From Prevotella sp. E2-28 (lineage in GTDB: Bacteria > Bacteroidota > Bacteroidia > Bacteroidales > Bacteroidaceae), in NCBI RefSeq assembly GCF_022024055.1, contig NZ_CP091788.1:248001-312000 (forward strand): 64,000 nucleotides of DNA, written 5' to 3'. Positions 36,327 through 45,941 of this stretch are shown piece after piece. Position 1 is the first letter of the stretch. Every line of letters starts with the position of its first letter. A program made the position numbers and the translations under genes. The notes under the pieces were generated by a model that saw only the letters and a program-made list of their open reading frames with translations, was not told the origin of the DNA and searched no databases.

Positions 36327-37766
36327 ATGGCTGAAATTAAGGATTTTATCGTAGCAATTGAACTCGGTTCATCCAAGGTGACGGGTATTGCTGGACAGAA
36401 AAAACCTGATGGTAGTGTCAGCGTGTTGGCACTGGTAAGGGAAGATTCGTCCTCGTTCATCCGCAAGGGTGTCGTTTACAACATTGACAAGACTGCTCAG
36501 TGCTTGACATCTATCGTCAAGAAATTGGAAACCCAATTAAAAACCCGTATTACACAGGTTTTCGTTGGTGTTGGAGGACAGTCTATCCGCAGTGTTAAGA
36601 ACTCTATTGTGAAGGATCTTCCTGCAGATAATATCATAACCCAGGAAATGGTTGTAGAATTGATGGATGCCAACTGGGGATTAGATTATCCCGATCAGAA
36701 AATTCTTGATGTAGCAGAACAGGAATATCGTGTGGATACTCAATTGCAGATGGATCCTGTAGGTATCAGAGCTAATCGTCTGGAGGGTAATTTCCTGAAT
36801 ATCCTGGAGCGTAAGTCTTTCTTTCAGAATCTGAACAAGTGCTTCGAAACTGCCAATATTAAGGTGGCAGATATGTATTTGGCTCCATTGGCATTGGCAA
36901 ATGTGGTACTGACAGAAGCCGAAAAGCGTTCAGGCTGTGCATTAGTCGATATTGGTGCTGATACAACTACCGTATCTGTATTTTGGAAAAACGTATTGCG
37001 TCATTTAGCAGTCATTCCATTGGGTTCAAACAATGTAACGAAAGATATTGCTTCACTTCAAATGGAAGAGAGTGATGCAGAAAAAATGAAACTGAATTAC
37101 GCTTCGGCATATACCGACAATAATGATATTGATACCGACAAGAAGTATTCTATAGATTCGGAACGTCAAGTGGAGAGTCGTCGTTTCATTGAAATTGTGG
37201 AAGCACGTATTGAAGAGATTGTTGAGAATGTACGTTATCAGATTCCAGCAGAATACTATGACAAGTTACTTGGAGGTATTATCTTGACTGGTGGTGGTGC
37301 AAATATGCAGAATATTGAGCTCGCATTTGCAAAGTACACTCATGTAGATAAAATCCGTGTTGCAAAATTTGTGACGACAACTGTTAATTCCAGCATAGAG
37401 CAGATAAAAGCACGTAATGGAATCTATAACACCGTACTTGGTTTGCTGATTAAAGGTGACATTAATTGCGCTGGTAATTATATTGACCCCAACGGAAACC
37501 TTTTTGCAGATGAAGAGCAAGCGGCTCAGGCGGCACCCGAGCGTCGTCCACGTCAGATTCATGAGATTGAGACGGGTACCATCCGTACTGCTCAGGAAGA
37601 GGAACGTGCAGCTGAAGAGGCTCGTCGCAAGAAGGAAGCTGAGGAAGCTGCACAAGAGGAAATGAGACTTTTGCAGGAAGAGGCGGAACGCAAACGCAAA
37701 AAGGAGAATAGTCTTTGGAATAAGACGAAAAAATGGCTGGAAGGCCTCGCATCTCCAGAAGAGTAA
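36327..37766 (+). CDS. ftsA: Cell division protein FtsA
   Basis: A 479-residue actin-like ATPase that tethers FtsZ to the membrane. ATP-site blocks are IVAIELGSSKVTGI at the N-terminus, LVDIGADTTTVSVF (around residue 210) and GGIILTGGGANMQNIE (around 313). The tail is a charged low-complexity stretch rich in Glu, Arg and Ala (about 395-465), ending with an amphipathic segment (SLWNKTKKWLEGLA) that fits the membrane-targeting helix. The spacer is longer than in E. coli FtsA. Confidence 0.96.
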   Translation: MAEIKDFIVAIELGSSKVTGIAGQKKPDGSVSVLALVREDSSSFIRKGVVYNIDKTAQCLTSIVKKLETQLKTRITQVFVGVGGQSIRSVKNSIVKDLPADNIITQEMVVELMDANWGLDYPDQKILDVAEQEYRVDTQLQMDPVGIRANRLEGNFLNILERKSFFQNLNKCFETANIKVADMYLAPLALANVVLTEAEKRSGCALVDIGADTTTVSVFWKNVLRHLAVIPLGSNNVTKDIASLQMEESDAEKMKLNYASAYTDNNDIDTDKKYSIDSERQVESRRFIEIVEARIEEIVENVRYQIPAEYYDKLLGGIILTGGGANMQNIELAFAKYTHVDKIRVAKFVTTTVNSSIEQIKARNGIYNTVLGLLIKGDINCAGNYIDPNGNLFADEEQAAQAAPERRPRQIHEIETGTIRTAQEEERAAEEARRKKEAEEAAQEEMRLLQEEAERKRKKENSLWNKTKKWLEGLASPEE

Positions 37767-37805
37767 TCTCAAAAACTCATTACTAATTTCTAATTGATAT
37801 AGAAT

Positions 37806-39134
37806 ATGGAAGACTTCAATAAGACAAACGATATACTCGATTTCGGTGTTCCCGAAGAGAAGCACAGCATCATTAAGGTCATCGGTGTTGGTGGCGGTGG
37901 TGGCAATGCTGTCAATCATATGTATAAGGAAGGTATTCACGATGTTACCTTCGTAGTGTGTAACACGGATAATCAGGCTCTGAATGATTCTCCCGTACCT
38001 GTTAAGTTACAACTGGGACGTGAGGGGCTTGGTGCCGGAAATCGTCCTGAGAAAGCGCGTGCTGCTGCTGAGGAGAGTCTTGATGATATCCATAACATGC
38101 TTAACGATGGTACTCGTATGGCTTTCATTACGGCTGGTATGGGCGGTGGTACTGGTACAGGTGCAGCACCTGTTATCGCCCGTGTCTCAAAAGAGATGGA
38201 TATCCTTACTGTAGGTATTGTTACTATTCCTTTCCGTTTTGAGGGCAATAAGAAGATTGATCAGGCTCTTGATGGTGTTGAGGAGATGTCAAAACACGTG
38301 GATGCCTTGCTTGTTATCAATAATGAGCGCTTGCGTGAAATCTATCCAGACCTGTCATTCCTTGATGCCTTTGGTAAGGCCGATGATACTCTGTCGGTTG
38401 CTGCTAAGTCTATTGCAGAGATTATTACCCTCCACGGTACGATGAACCTCGACTTCAACGATGTGAAGACCGTGCTTCAGGATGGTGGCGTGGCTATCAT
38501 GTCAACGGGTTATGGAGAAGGTGAGGATCGTGTTAAGAAGGCTATCGAAGATGCCCTCAATTCACCGCTTCTTAACGATAATGATATATTCAATTCAAAG
38601 AAGATCCTACTCAATATTTCGTTCTCACATCAGAAGGACTCTAAGGATAATTTCATGATGGAGGAAATGAACTATGTGCACGAGTTTATGGATCGCTTTG
38701 GTAATGACTTCGTGTTCAAATGGGGTGTTGCTGTTGACCCAGAACTTGGCAAACGCGTGAAGGTGACTATCCTTGCAACAGGTTTCGGTATGCAGAATGT
38801 AGATGGTATGGAAGAGCGTCTGTTAAAGCAGCAGACCCGCGAAGATGCCAATCGTCTAGCCGAAGAGCAGGAGCGTGCAGCTAAGCGCGAGGAGCGTCGT
38901 GGCCAGTTCTATGGTGGCACCGACACGGCAAAGATTCGCAAGCGTCGTCCTAATATCTATATTTTCGCTCCCGAAGATCTTGATAATGATGATGTCATCT
39001 CTGCAGTAGAGCAGACACCCACTTATAAACGTACCAAAGAAGTGCTTGCTAGTATTGGGAATCAGAATTCTGTAGAGGAAGTTCAGCGTCCTGAGACGCC
39101 AGAGCCCCAGCAAGGTGTCATCAGTTTCGTTTAA
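37806..39134 (+). CDS. ftsZ: Cell division protein FtsZ
   Basis: A 442-residue tubulin-like GTPase forming the Z ring. The GTP-binding signature GGGTGTG is at residues 113-119 and the N-terminal glycine loop is GVGGGGGNAVNHM; the T7 synergy loop LDFNDVKTVL follows. The C-terminal linker is charged; a TPTYKRTKEVL segment 30-40 residues before the end resembles a conserved tail peptide that binds partners, and the true end is QQGVISFV. Last gene of the dcw cluster, 39 bp after ftsA. Confidence 0.97.
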   Translation: MEDFNKTNDILDFGVPEEKHSIIKVIGVGGGGGNAVNHMYKEGIHDVTFVVCNTDNQALNDSPVPVKLQLGREGLGAGNRPEKARAAAEESLDDIHNMLNDGTRMAFITAGMGGGTGTGAAPVIARVSKEMDILTVGIVTIPFRFEGNKKIDQALDGVEEMSKHVDALLVINNERLREIYPDLSFLDAFGKADDTLSVAAKSIAEIITLHGTMNLDFNDVKTVLQDGGVAIMSTGYGEGEDRVKKAIEDALNSPLLNDNDIFNSKKILLNISFSHQKDSKDNFMMEEMNYVHEFMDRFGNDFVFKWGVAVDPELGKRVKVTILATGFGMQNVDGMEERLLKQQTREDANRLAEEQERAAKREERRGQFYGGTDTAKIRKRRPNIYIFAPEDLDNDDVISAVEQTPTYKRTKEVLASIGNQNSVEEVQRPETPEPQQGVISFV

Positions 39135-39150
39135 AAAAAACTCTCTTTTA

Positions 39151-39182
39151 TTTGGTTTGTTGCTCTGAAAAGTGTATCTTTG
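39151..39182 (+). promoter_or_regulatory. Promoter of the FucI-family isomerase gene
   Basis: TTTG at 39151-39154 and TATCTTTG at 39175-39182, separated by 20 nt. The leader to the ATG at 39246 is about 60 nt. No terminator is visible after ftsZ, so some readthrough is possible. Confidence 0.75.
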
Positions 39183-39245
39183 CAGCCAAAAGACTCCCGA
39201 ATGAGTGTATAACCTAAAATTATTAAGAGAAAAGATCTTATAAAG

Positions 39246-40742
39246 ATGAAAAATGTACCAGTAGTTAAAGTCGGAATCGTCGCTGTAAGTCGCGACTGTT
39301 TCCCCGAGTCATTGGCTGTTAATCGTCGTAAGGCTGTTATCGCTAAGTATGAAGAAAAGTTTGGCAAGGAAGGCATCTACGAGTGTCCTATCTGCATTGT
39401 AGAGAGTGAGATTCACGCTCAGCAGGCTCTTGAAGATGTGAAGAAGGCTGGATGTAACGCTCTGTGCGTATATCTGGGTAACTTCGGTCCTGAGATTTCT
39501 GAGACCATGATTGCTGATTGGTTCCAGGGTCCCACCATGTTCTGCGCTGCTGCTGAGGAAAGTCAGAATGACCTGATTGATGGTCGTGGTGACGCTTATT
39601 GTGGTATGCTGAACGCTAGTCAGGCTCTGTCTCTGCGTAAGACCCGTGCTTACATTCCTGAGGAGCCCGTTGGCGATGCAGGTGAGTGTGCAGAGATGAT
39701 TCATGAGTTCCTGCCTATCGCTCGTGCTATCATTGGTCTGCAGAACCTGAAGATCATTAGTTTCGGTCCTCGTCCAAACAACTTCCTTGCTTGTAACGCT
39801 CCTATCCGCGCTTTGTATGATCTCGATGTTGAGATTGAGGAGAACTCAGAGCTTGACCTGCTCGAGGCTTTCCAGAAGCACCAGGGCGACCCACGTATCG
39901 ACGAGGTTGTGAAGGATATGGCTGCTGAACTCGGCACAGGAAACAAGATTCCTTCTGTTCTGCCTAAGCTCGCTCAGTATGAGTTGACTCTTACCGACTG
40001 GATTGAGGGTCACAAGGGTTCACGTCAGTTCGTTGCTATGGCCAACAAGTGCTGGCCTGCATTCCAGACTATGTTCGGCTTCGTACCTTGCTACGTTAAC
40101 AGCCGTCTTACCGGTCGTGGTATCCCCGTAGCTTGTGAGGTTGATATCTATGGCGCTCTGTCAGAGTATATCGGAACATGTATCACTGAGGACGCAGTAA
40201 CCTTGCTCGATATTAACAACTCAGTTCCTAAGGATATGTACGAGGAGAGCATCAAGGGTAAGAAGTTCGAGTGCGATACTTATACAGATAAGGAAATCTT
40301 CATGGGCTTCCACTGTGGTAACACCGCTTCTTCTAAGGTTTGCAACTGTCAGATGTGCTTCCAGCGCATTATGGCCCGCGCTCTGCCTGTAGAGGTAACC
40401 AACGGTACTCTTGAGGGTGACCTGACTCCAGGTAAGGCTACAGTATATCGTCTGCAGTCTACTGCTGATACTAAGCTCCGTGCTTATATCGCTCAAGGTG
40501 AGATTATTCCTGTGGCTACACGCTCATTCGGTTCTATCGGTATCTTCGGTATCAAGAACATGAGCCGCTTCTACCGTCACGTGCTTATCGAGAAGCATTA
40601 CCCACACCACGCAGCTGTGATGTTCGAGCACGCAGGTAAGTACCTGTGGGAGGTTCTGAAGTACATGGGTATCCCCGTTGAGGAGATTGACTACAACTTC
40701 CCCAAGGGTGACTACTATCCCACAGAGAATCCTTTCGCATAA
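39246..40742 (+). CDS. L-fucose/L-arabinose isomerase-family protein
   Basis: A 498-residue protein of the FucI/AraA fold. It has an N-terminal Rossmann-like half and a C-terminal region with GFHCGNTASSKVCNCQMCF (residues ~356-374), containing the His and Cys-rich stretch often seen in fucose isomerase-like proteins, and VACEVDIYGALSEY, whose E and D match the metal ligands of the family. An aldose-ketose isomerase role is likely; the sugar is not determined. Codon use is strongly biased to preferred codons, suggesting high expression. Own promoter and terminator: a single-gene unit. Confidence 0.85.
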   Translation: MKNVPVVKVGIVAVSRDCFPESLAVNRRKAVIAKYEEKFGKEGIYECPICIVESEIHAQQALEDVKKAGCNALCVYLGNFGPEISETMIADWFQGPTMFCAAAEESQNDLIDGRGDAYCGMLNASQALSLRKTRAYIPEEPVGDAGECAEMIHEFLPIARAIIGLQNLKIISFGPRPNNFLACNAPIRALYDLDVEIEENSELDLLEAFQKHQGDPRIDEVVKDMAAELGTGNKIPSVLPKLAQYELTLTDWIEGHKGSRQFVAMANKCWPAFQTMFGFVPCYVNSRLTGRGIPVACEVDIYGALSEYIGTCITEDAVTLLDINNSVPKDMYEESIKGKKFECDTYTDKEIFMGFHCGNTASSKVCNCQMCFQRIMARALPVEVTNGTLEGDLTPGKATVYRLQSTADTKLRAYIAQGEIIPVATRSFGSIGIFGIKNMSRFYRHVLIEKHYPHHAAVMFEHAGKYLWEVLKYMGIPVEEIDYNFPKGDYYPTENPFA

Positions 40743-40775
40743 GTAATAGAACAGAAGTTCTGTAATAATAATTTA

Positions 40776-40815
40776 GCAATCTGTCAAAATAATCGTTGGC
40801 AGATTGCTTTTTTTT
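40776..40815 (+). terminator. Terminator of the isomerase gene
   Basis: An 8-bp stem (GCAATCTG at 40776-40783 with CAGATTGC at 40800-40807), 16-nt loop, followed by TTTTTTTT. Confidence 0.85.
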
Positions 40816-40827
40816 ATGAATATGTCG

Positions 40828-40835
40828 TACCTTTG
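40828..40835 (+). promoter_or_regulatory. -7 box of the second GH35 gene
   Basis: TACCTTTG, a perfect TAnnTTTG, 30 bases before the ATG at 40866 and right after the terminator. Confidence 0.7.
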
Positions 40836-40865
40836 CAGGCGAAAACTTAAAAACAAGGCAGACTG

Positions 40866-42917
40866 ATGAATCAACTACTAAATTTTTCCATTGCAATTTG
40901 CACGCTGGTTTTGTCGTTTAAAAGTGCTCAGGCACAACAGAATCCCACTGTAACATGGGATAGCCAGAGCCTCCTCTTTGACGGCCATCGCGTCTGTCCG
41001 GTGATGGGCGAGATACACTATTCTCGCATTCCGGCCAATGAGTGGGCCGATGAGGTGAGGAAGATGAAGGAGGGCGGCGTGACGCTGCTTGCAACTTATT
41101 TGTTCTGGAACCATATAGAAGAGCAGGAAGGCGTTTTCCGCTGGGATGGTCAGCGCTCATTGCGTGCCTTTCTGGAAGTATGTAAGAAAGAGCAGATGCC
41201 TGTTGTGCTGCGTATGGGCCCATTCTGTCATGGTGAAGTCCGTAATGGCGGTATTCCTGATTGGGTCTATACAAAAGGATGTAAGTTGCGTGAACAAAAT
41301 CCTGTATTTTTAGAGTTAGCCGAGAAACTCTATCGTCAGATTTTTACACAGGTGCAAGGTCTGCAATGGAAGGATGGTGGTCCTGTCATTGCTGCTCAGT
41401 TTGATAATGAGTATCGTGGACGTGGCGAGTATTTGATGGCCTTGAAGCAGATTGCTCTGAAGATTGGCTTCGACCTGCCCTTTTATACCCGCACCGGATG
41501 GCCTGAACTGCGCACGCCAGTACCTTTCGGCGAGATGCTTCCTCTTTATGGCGACTATGCCGATGGCTTTTGGGATAAGGAAGTAACTGAAGGCGCAGGC
41601 AATTATTATAAAGCATTTAATTTCAAAGGTTTCCGCTCTTCTACAGCCATTGGTACCGACCTCTTGGGAAAGCAGGAAGAGATACTTAACAAGGGTGACG
41701 ATCAGTATCCATATTTTACCTGTGAACTTGGAGGCGGCATGGCTACGGCTTATCATCGTCGTCCGTATATCTATCCTGAGGATGCTTACTCGATGGCTTT
41801 GGTAAAGCTTGGTAGTGGTTCCAATCTTTTGGGATACTATATGTATCATGGTGGTACGAATCCAGAAGGTGTGCTTCATACGATGAACGAATGTCAGACA
41901 TCACCTGGTACAGCTAATAACGACTTACCAATGATGACCTACGACTTCCAGGCACCCTTGGGAGAGTTTGGGCAGACTTATCCGCAGTATTATATGTTGC
42001 GTCCCCTTCATCTCTTCATGCATGATTGGGGGGAGACTTTGGCTCCTATGGAGGCTTCTTTCCCAGCTCCGCAGGATTTGAAAAAAGGAGAGGATACCCA
42101 ATTACGTTGGGCTATACGAAGTGTAAAGGGTGAGAATGCTTCCGCCTTTATCTTTGTAAATAACTACGAGCGTTTCTATGAACTCTCTGCAAAGAAGAAT
42201 GTGCAGTTGGAGGCCTGTGGCGTGAAGTTGCCTAAGTTGACCATCCCAAGTGGTTGTATGGCTATCTTCCCTGTCAATGTAGATGGTATCCGTTATGCAA
42301 CGGCGCAGCTTGTGGCCCGTCGTGAAGGAAAGATTTACATGATGAAAGTTCCTGGTATTCCCACAACAATCTGTTTGTCAAATGGTAAGATCCTGAAGAA
42401 TGTCAAACCGCGTGGCGCGGAGAAACCTGTTTATGGAAATCTTTATCTGATAACTAAGGCAGAGGCCGAACGTCTTTTCCTGCCAGAAGAGAAAGAAACA
42501 AAAAGTATCGCTCTGACTGCCGAAAAGATAAAAGAGGCAGGCCCCTTACGTTCTATCGTCAAGGGTAGGGCAATGGTGGCTGGGGCACCATCCGAACCGG
42601 ATTGGCAGCAGGCTGCAGTTTATAAGATACAGATACCCTCTCTTAATAGAGAAAAAGTGGGGGCAAATCTTCTCTCCATCTCCTATCGTGGCGACTGTGC
42701 CCGCTTGTATGCCAATGGTCATCTGATAGCCGATAATTTCTATTACGGCCGTCCGTTCCTTTATGGTCTGTGGCGCCTACCAGCAGACTGTTCACAACTG
42801 GAATTACACATCCTGCCTTTGCAACTAGATGCTCCTATCTATCTGCCCCGTGAGGCTGATAAGACTGCAGGAGAGCAGGTTTTCAGTCTAGAAATCATCC
42901 AGAAGAAGGATATTTAA
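40866..42917 (+). CDS. Secreted GH35 glycoside hydrolase (beta-galactosidase-like)
   Basis: A 683-residue exported enzyme with a signal peptide ending at SAQA (about residue 23). The GH35 barrel shows GEIHYSRIP, the acid/base E182 in FDNEYRGRG and the probable nucleophile E287 in CELGGGM. This differs from the ENEYG / SEFW pair of the GH35 at 3451-5787, so the two belong to different subfamilies and likely have different substrates. Galactose-binding-like beta domains follow. It has its own promoter and no polysaccharide-uptake (SusC/SusD) genes next to it. Beta-galactosidase is the default call, but the linkage is unknown. Confidence 0.87.
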   Translation: MNQLLNFSIAICTLVLSFKSAQAQQNPTVTWDSQSLLFDGHRVCPVMGEIHYSRIPANEWADEVRKMKEGGVTLLATYLFWNHIEEQEGVFRWDGQRSLRAFLEVCKKEQMPVVLRMGPFCHGEVRNGGIPDWVYTKGCKLREQNPVFLELAEKLYRQIFTQVQGLQWKDGGPVIAAQFDNEYRGRGEYLMALKQIALKIGFDLPFYTRTGWPELRTPVPFGEMLPLYGDYADGFWDKEVTEGAGNYYKAFNFKGFRSSTAIGTDLLGKQEEILNKGDDQYPYFTCELGGGMATAYHRRPYIYPEDAYSMALVKLGSGSNLLGYYMYHGGTNPEGVLHTMNECQTSPGTANNDLPMMTYDFQAPLGEFGQTYPQYYMLRPLHLFMHDWGETLAPMEASFPAPQDLKKGEDTQLRWAIRSVKGENASAFIFVNNYERFYELSAKKNVQLEACGVKLPKLTIPSGCMAIFPVNVDGIRYATAQLVARREGKIYMMKVPGIPTTICLSNGKILKNVKPRGAEKPVYGNLYLITKAEAERLFLPEEKETKSIALTAEKIKEAGPLRSIVKGRAMVAGAPSEPDWQQAAVYKIQIPSLNREKVGANLLSISYRGDCARLYANGHLIADNFYYGRPFLYGLWRLPADCSQLELHILPLQLDAPIYLPREADKTAGEQVFSLEIIQKKDI

Positions 42918-42927
42918 TGACGAAACA

Positions 42928-42959
42928 TTTGGCAGTCTGACCTATTTTGAGTACTTTTG
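42928..42959 (+). promoter_or_regulatory. Promoter of the acyl-CoA synthetase gene
   Basis: TTTG at 42928-42931, 20 nt, then TACTTTTG at 42952-42959. It supports translation from the ATG at 42984 rather than the TTG at 42957. Confidence 0.75.
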
Positions 42960-42983
42960 CACCAACAAATAAAATGGGTTATT

Positions 42984-44792
42984 ATGCAGATAAACAGCCA
43001 TCTTTCCCGATTGGTGCATGATGTGGCTGCCAAGTATGGCGACCGCGAGGCGCTGATTTACAAGAACTTCAGTGGTAAAGAGTGGAAATCATGCTCGTGG
43101 AATCAGTTCTCGGGCATCGTAAAACAAGTATCTAATGCCATGCTGGCCATGGGTGTTGGCGTGCAGGAGAATCTGGGAATCTTCTCTCAGAATTCTGTTC
43201 AGTATCTGTTCACCGATTTTGGCGCTTGGGGCATCCGTGCCGTTACCATCCCGTTCTATGCCACCAGCAGTGAGCAGCAGATACAATTCATGGTCAATGA
43301 TGCCAAGATCCGTTTCTTCTTTGTAGGTGAACAAGATCAGTTTGATAAGGCACGTCGTATCTTTCCAACTTGTCGTTCCTTGGAGCGTATCATTGTTTTT
43401 GACCCAGCAGTGAAACTCCCCGCTGACGATCCTACAGTGATGTCATTCACTGACTTCCTGAAATTAGGTGAGGGGTTGAATCGCCAGGAAGAGGTCGAGA
43501 AGCGCCAGCAGGAAGCTACGATGGATGATATTGCAAATATCCTTTATACCAGCGGAACAACAGGTGACTCAAAGGGCGTGATTCTTTCTATGGGACAGTT
43601 CCATGCTGCTATGGAGGCTAACCATAAGGATGTGCCTGTTGATGAGAACGATCGCGTGATGAATTTCCTGCCGTTTACGCATATCTTCGAGCGTGGTTGG
43701 GCATTACTTTGTATCACTGTGGGGGCTCGCCTTATTGTGAACACTTATCCGCAGGAGGTGCAGAAGTCCATGCGTGAACAGCATCCTACCTGTATGAGTA
43801 GTGTGCCACGTTTCTGGGAGAAAGTATATCATGGTGTTCAAGAGAAGATTGAGACCAGTGGCGCCGTACAGCGTAAACTCTTTAAACATGCGCTTGAGGT
43901 AGGCCGCAAACATAATATTGAGTATCTCGCAGCTGGTAAGCAGCCTCCTATGGCGTTGCATCTGGAGTACGAGTTGCTTAATAAGACTGTGTTCTCATTG
44001 GTACGTAAGGAATTGGGACTTGAGAATGCTCATTTCTTCCCCACGGCAGGTGCTACTGTATCGGCCCACGTAGAGGAATTTGCTCATAGCATTGGCTTAA
44101 ATATGGTAGTGGGTTATGGCTTAACAGAGTCATTGGCAACTGTAACTTGCGACCATTTAGGAAAGCCCTTCCAGGTAGGTTCTGTAGGACATCCTATTCA
44201 GGGTATTGATATTAAGATTAGTGAAGAGAGCGAAGTACTTCTAAAAGGTCCAACCATCACTCGCGGCTATTATAATCGTGATGATATCACAGCTCAGTCG
44301 TTTACCCCTGATGGCTATTTCAAGACGGGCGACTCTGGTTATATCAAGGATGGTGAGCTCTTCTTGAAGGACCGTATCAAGGATCTCTTTAAGACTTCTA
44401 ACGGAAAATATATCGCTCCGCAGATGATTGAGTCGAAACTTTTGGTTGATAAGTATATAGACCAGATTGCTGTTATTGCTGACCAGCGTAAGTTCGTCTC
44501 TGCCCTCATTGTGCCAGAGTACAAACTCTTAGAGGAATATGCTCGTCGTAATGACATTGCCTATAACAACCACGAGGACTTGTGTAAAGACAAGCGTATC
44601 ATCAGTATGCTTGCAGAGCGTATTGATACCCTCCAGCAACAGCTGGCTCATTATGAGCAGGTGAAGCGTTTTACCCTGCTCCCCAAGCCCTTCTCTATGC
44701 AACGTGGTGAGCTGACTAACACGCTGAAAATCAAGCGTCGTGTGCTCAACGAGAACTACAAGGAACAAATTGAGAAAATGTACGAAGAATAA
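42984..44792 (+). CDS. Long-chain acyl-CoA synthetase (AMP-forming)
   Basis: A 602-residue ANL-superfamily enzyme activating fatty acids to acyl-CoA by way of an acyl-adenylate. The AMP-binding P-loop is ILYTSGTTGDSKGVILS (about residues 187-203), with FLPFTHIFERGW after it, VVGYGLTESLATVTC (A5 region) and GYFKTGDSGYIKDGELFLKDRIKDLFKTSNGKYIAPQ carrying the hinge Asp and the conserved Gly-Lys, here spread over positions 450-485. The prfB ATG follows the stop codon directly with no gap, so the two are co-transcribed. Confidence 0.92.
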   Translation: MQINSHLSRLVHDVAAKYGDREALIYKNFSGKEWKSCSWNQFSGIVKQVSNAMLAMGVGVQENLGIFSQNSVQYLFTDFGAWGIRAVTIPFYATSSEQQIQFMVNDAKIRFFFVGEQDQFDKARRIFPTCRSLERIIVFDPAVKLPADDPTVMSFTDFLKLGEGLNRQEEVEKRQQEATMDDIANILYTSGTTGDSKGVILSMGQFHAAMEANHKDVPVDENDRVMNFLPFTHIFERGWALLCITVGARLIVNTYPQEVQKSMREQHPTCMSSVPRFWEKVYHGVQEKIETSGAVQRKLFKHALEVGRKHNIEYLAAGKQPPMALHLEYELLNKTVFSLVRKELGLENAHFFPTAGATVSAHVEEFAHSIGLNMVVGYGLTESLATVTCDHLGKPFQVGSVGHPIQGIDIKISEESEVLLKGPTITRGYYNRDDITAQSFTPDGYFKTGDSGYIKDGELFLKDRIKDLFKTSNGKYIAPQMIESKLLVDKYIDQIAVIADQRKFVSALIVPEYKLLEEYARRNDIAYNNHEDLCKDKRIISMLAERIDTLQQQLAHYEQVKRFTLLPKPFSMQRGELTNTLKIKRRVLNENYKEQIEKMYEE

Positions 44793-45914
44793 ATGATAAC
44801 ACAGGATCAATTAAAAGACGTATTAGACAGAGCAGAAAAACTGTTTCACTATCTGAAGATAGACCAGAAACAGATAGAATTCGAAGAAGAAGATCTTCGT
44901 ACTCAGGCGCCTGACTTCTGGGAAGACCCCAAGCGTGCTGAGGAGCAGATGAAGAAAGTAAAAGCTATCAAGAAATGGATTGATGGCTATAATGACGTTC
45001 GTACCAAGGCCGATGAATTGCAACTGGCCTTCGATTTCTATAAGGATGAGATGGTTACGGAAGAAGAGGTCGATGAAGACTACCAGAAAGCCATTGATGC
45101 CATTGAAGAGTTGGAGTTAATGAATATGTTGCGCCAGAAGGAAGACCCCATGGACTGTGTATTGAAGATTAACTCTGGTGCTGGTGGTACTGAGGCTCAG
45201 GACTGGGCACAGATGCTGATGCGTATGTATATGCGTTGGGCTGAGGCTCATGGCTATAAGGTCACTATTGCCAACCTGCTTGACGGTGATGAGGCTGGTA
45301 TCAAGAGTGTCACCATGCAGATTGAAGGTGGTGAGTTTGCCTATGGCTTCCTGAAGAGCGAGAATGGTGTGCACCGTCTGGTGCGTGTATCGCCTTATAA
45401 TGCACAGGGTAAGCGTATGACGTCGTTTGCTTCTGTCTTTGTGTCACCCCTTGTTGATGATACCATCGAGGTATATGTTGACCCCGCTAAGTTGTCTTGG
45501 GATACCTTCCGTTCAAGTGGTGCTGGTGGTCAGAATGTGAACAAGGTAGAGTCAGGTGTACGCCTGCGTTACTGGTACACCGACCCTGATACAGGCGAGG
45601 AAGAGGAAATCCTCATTGAGAATACTGAGACGCGCGACCAGCCAAAGAACAAGGAGCGTGCTATGGCGCTGCTCCGTTCGCAACTTTATGACCGTGCCAT
45701 GAAGAAACGTTTGGAAGCACAGGCTAAGATTGAGGCTGGTAAGAAAAAGATTGAATGGGGTTCGCAGATCCGTTCTTACGTCTTCGATGATAAGCGTGTG
45801 AAGGACCATCGTACAAACTTTGAGACGCGCGATGTTGATGCTGTGATGAATGGCAAGTTGGATGGTTTCATTAAGGCCTACCTGATGGAGTTCCCTGTAA
45901 GTGATGAAGATTAA
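44793..45914 (+). CDS. prfB: Peptide chain release factor 2
   Basis: A 373-residue class I release factor for UAA and UGA. The peptidyl-hydrolysis motif GGQ is at residues 245-247 in SSGAGGQNVNK. The stop-codon recognition tripeptide, usually SPF, reads SPY here (200-202, in VSPYNAQGKRM), still RF2-like and unlike the PxT of RF1. The frame is continuous: the CUUUGA programmed frameshift found near codon 25 of many prfB genes is absent, so autoregulation by UGA readthrough is not expected. It begins immediately after the acyl-CoA synthetase stop. Confidence 0.95.
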   Translation: MITQDQLKDVLDRAEKLFHYLKIDQKQIEFEEEDLRTQAPDFWEDPKRAEEQMKKVKAIKKWIDGYNDVRTKADELQLAFDFYKDEMVTEEEVDEDYQKAIDAIEELELMNMLRQKEDPMDCVLKINSGAGGTEAQDWAQMLMRMYMRWAEAHGYKVTIANLLDGDEAGIKSVTMQIEGGEFAYGFLKSENGVHRLVRVSPYNAQGKRMTSFASVFVSPLVDDTIEVYVDPAKLSWDTFRSSGAGGQNVNKVESGVRLRYWYTDPDTGEEEEILIENTETRDQPKNKERAMALLRSQLYDRAMKKRLEAQAKIEAGKKKIEWGSQIRSYVFDDKRVKDHRTNFETRDVDAVMNGKLDGFIKAYLMEFPVSDED

Positions 45915-45941
45915 TAACCTAACATTAAAATACATATTACT

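Noticed and set aside
37266..37940. Long minus-strand reading frame across the ftsA-ftsZ junction
   Set aside because: It is antisense to two certain genes and its Leu/Phe/His-rich product has no recognisable domain.
44860..44900. Programmed frameshift in prfB
   Set aside because: The reading frame is continuous from the start codon and no CTTTGA-type site is present near codon 25.
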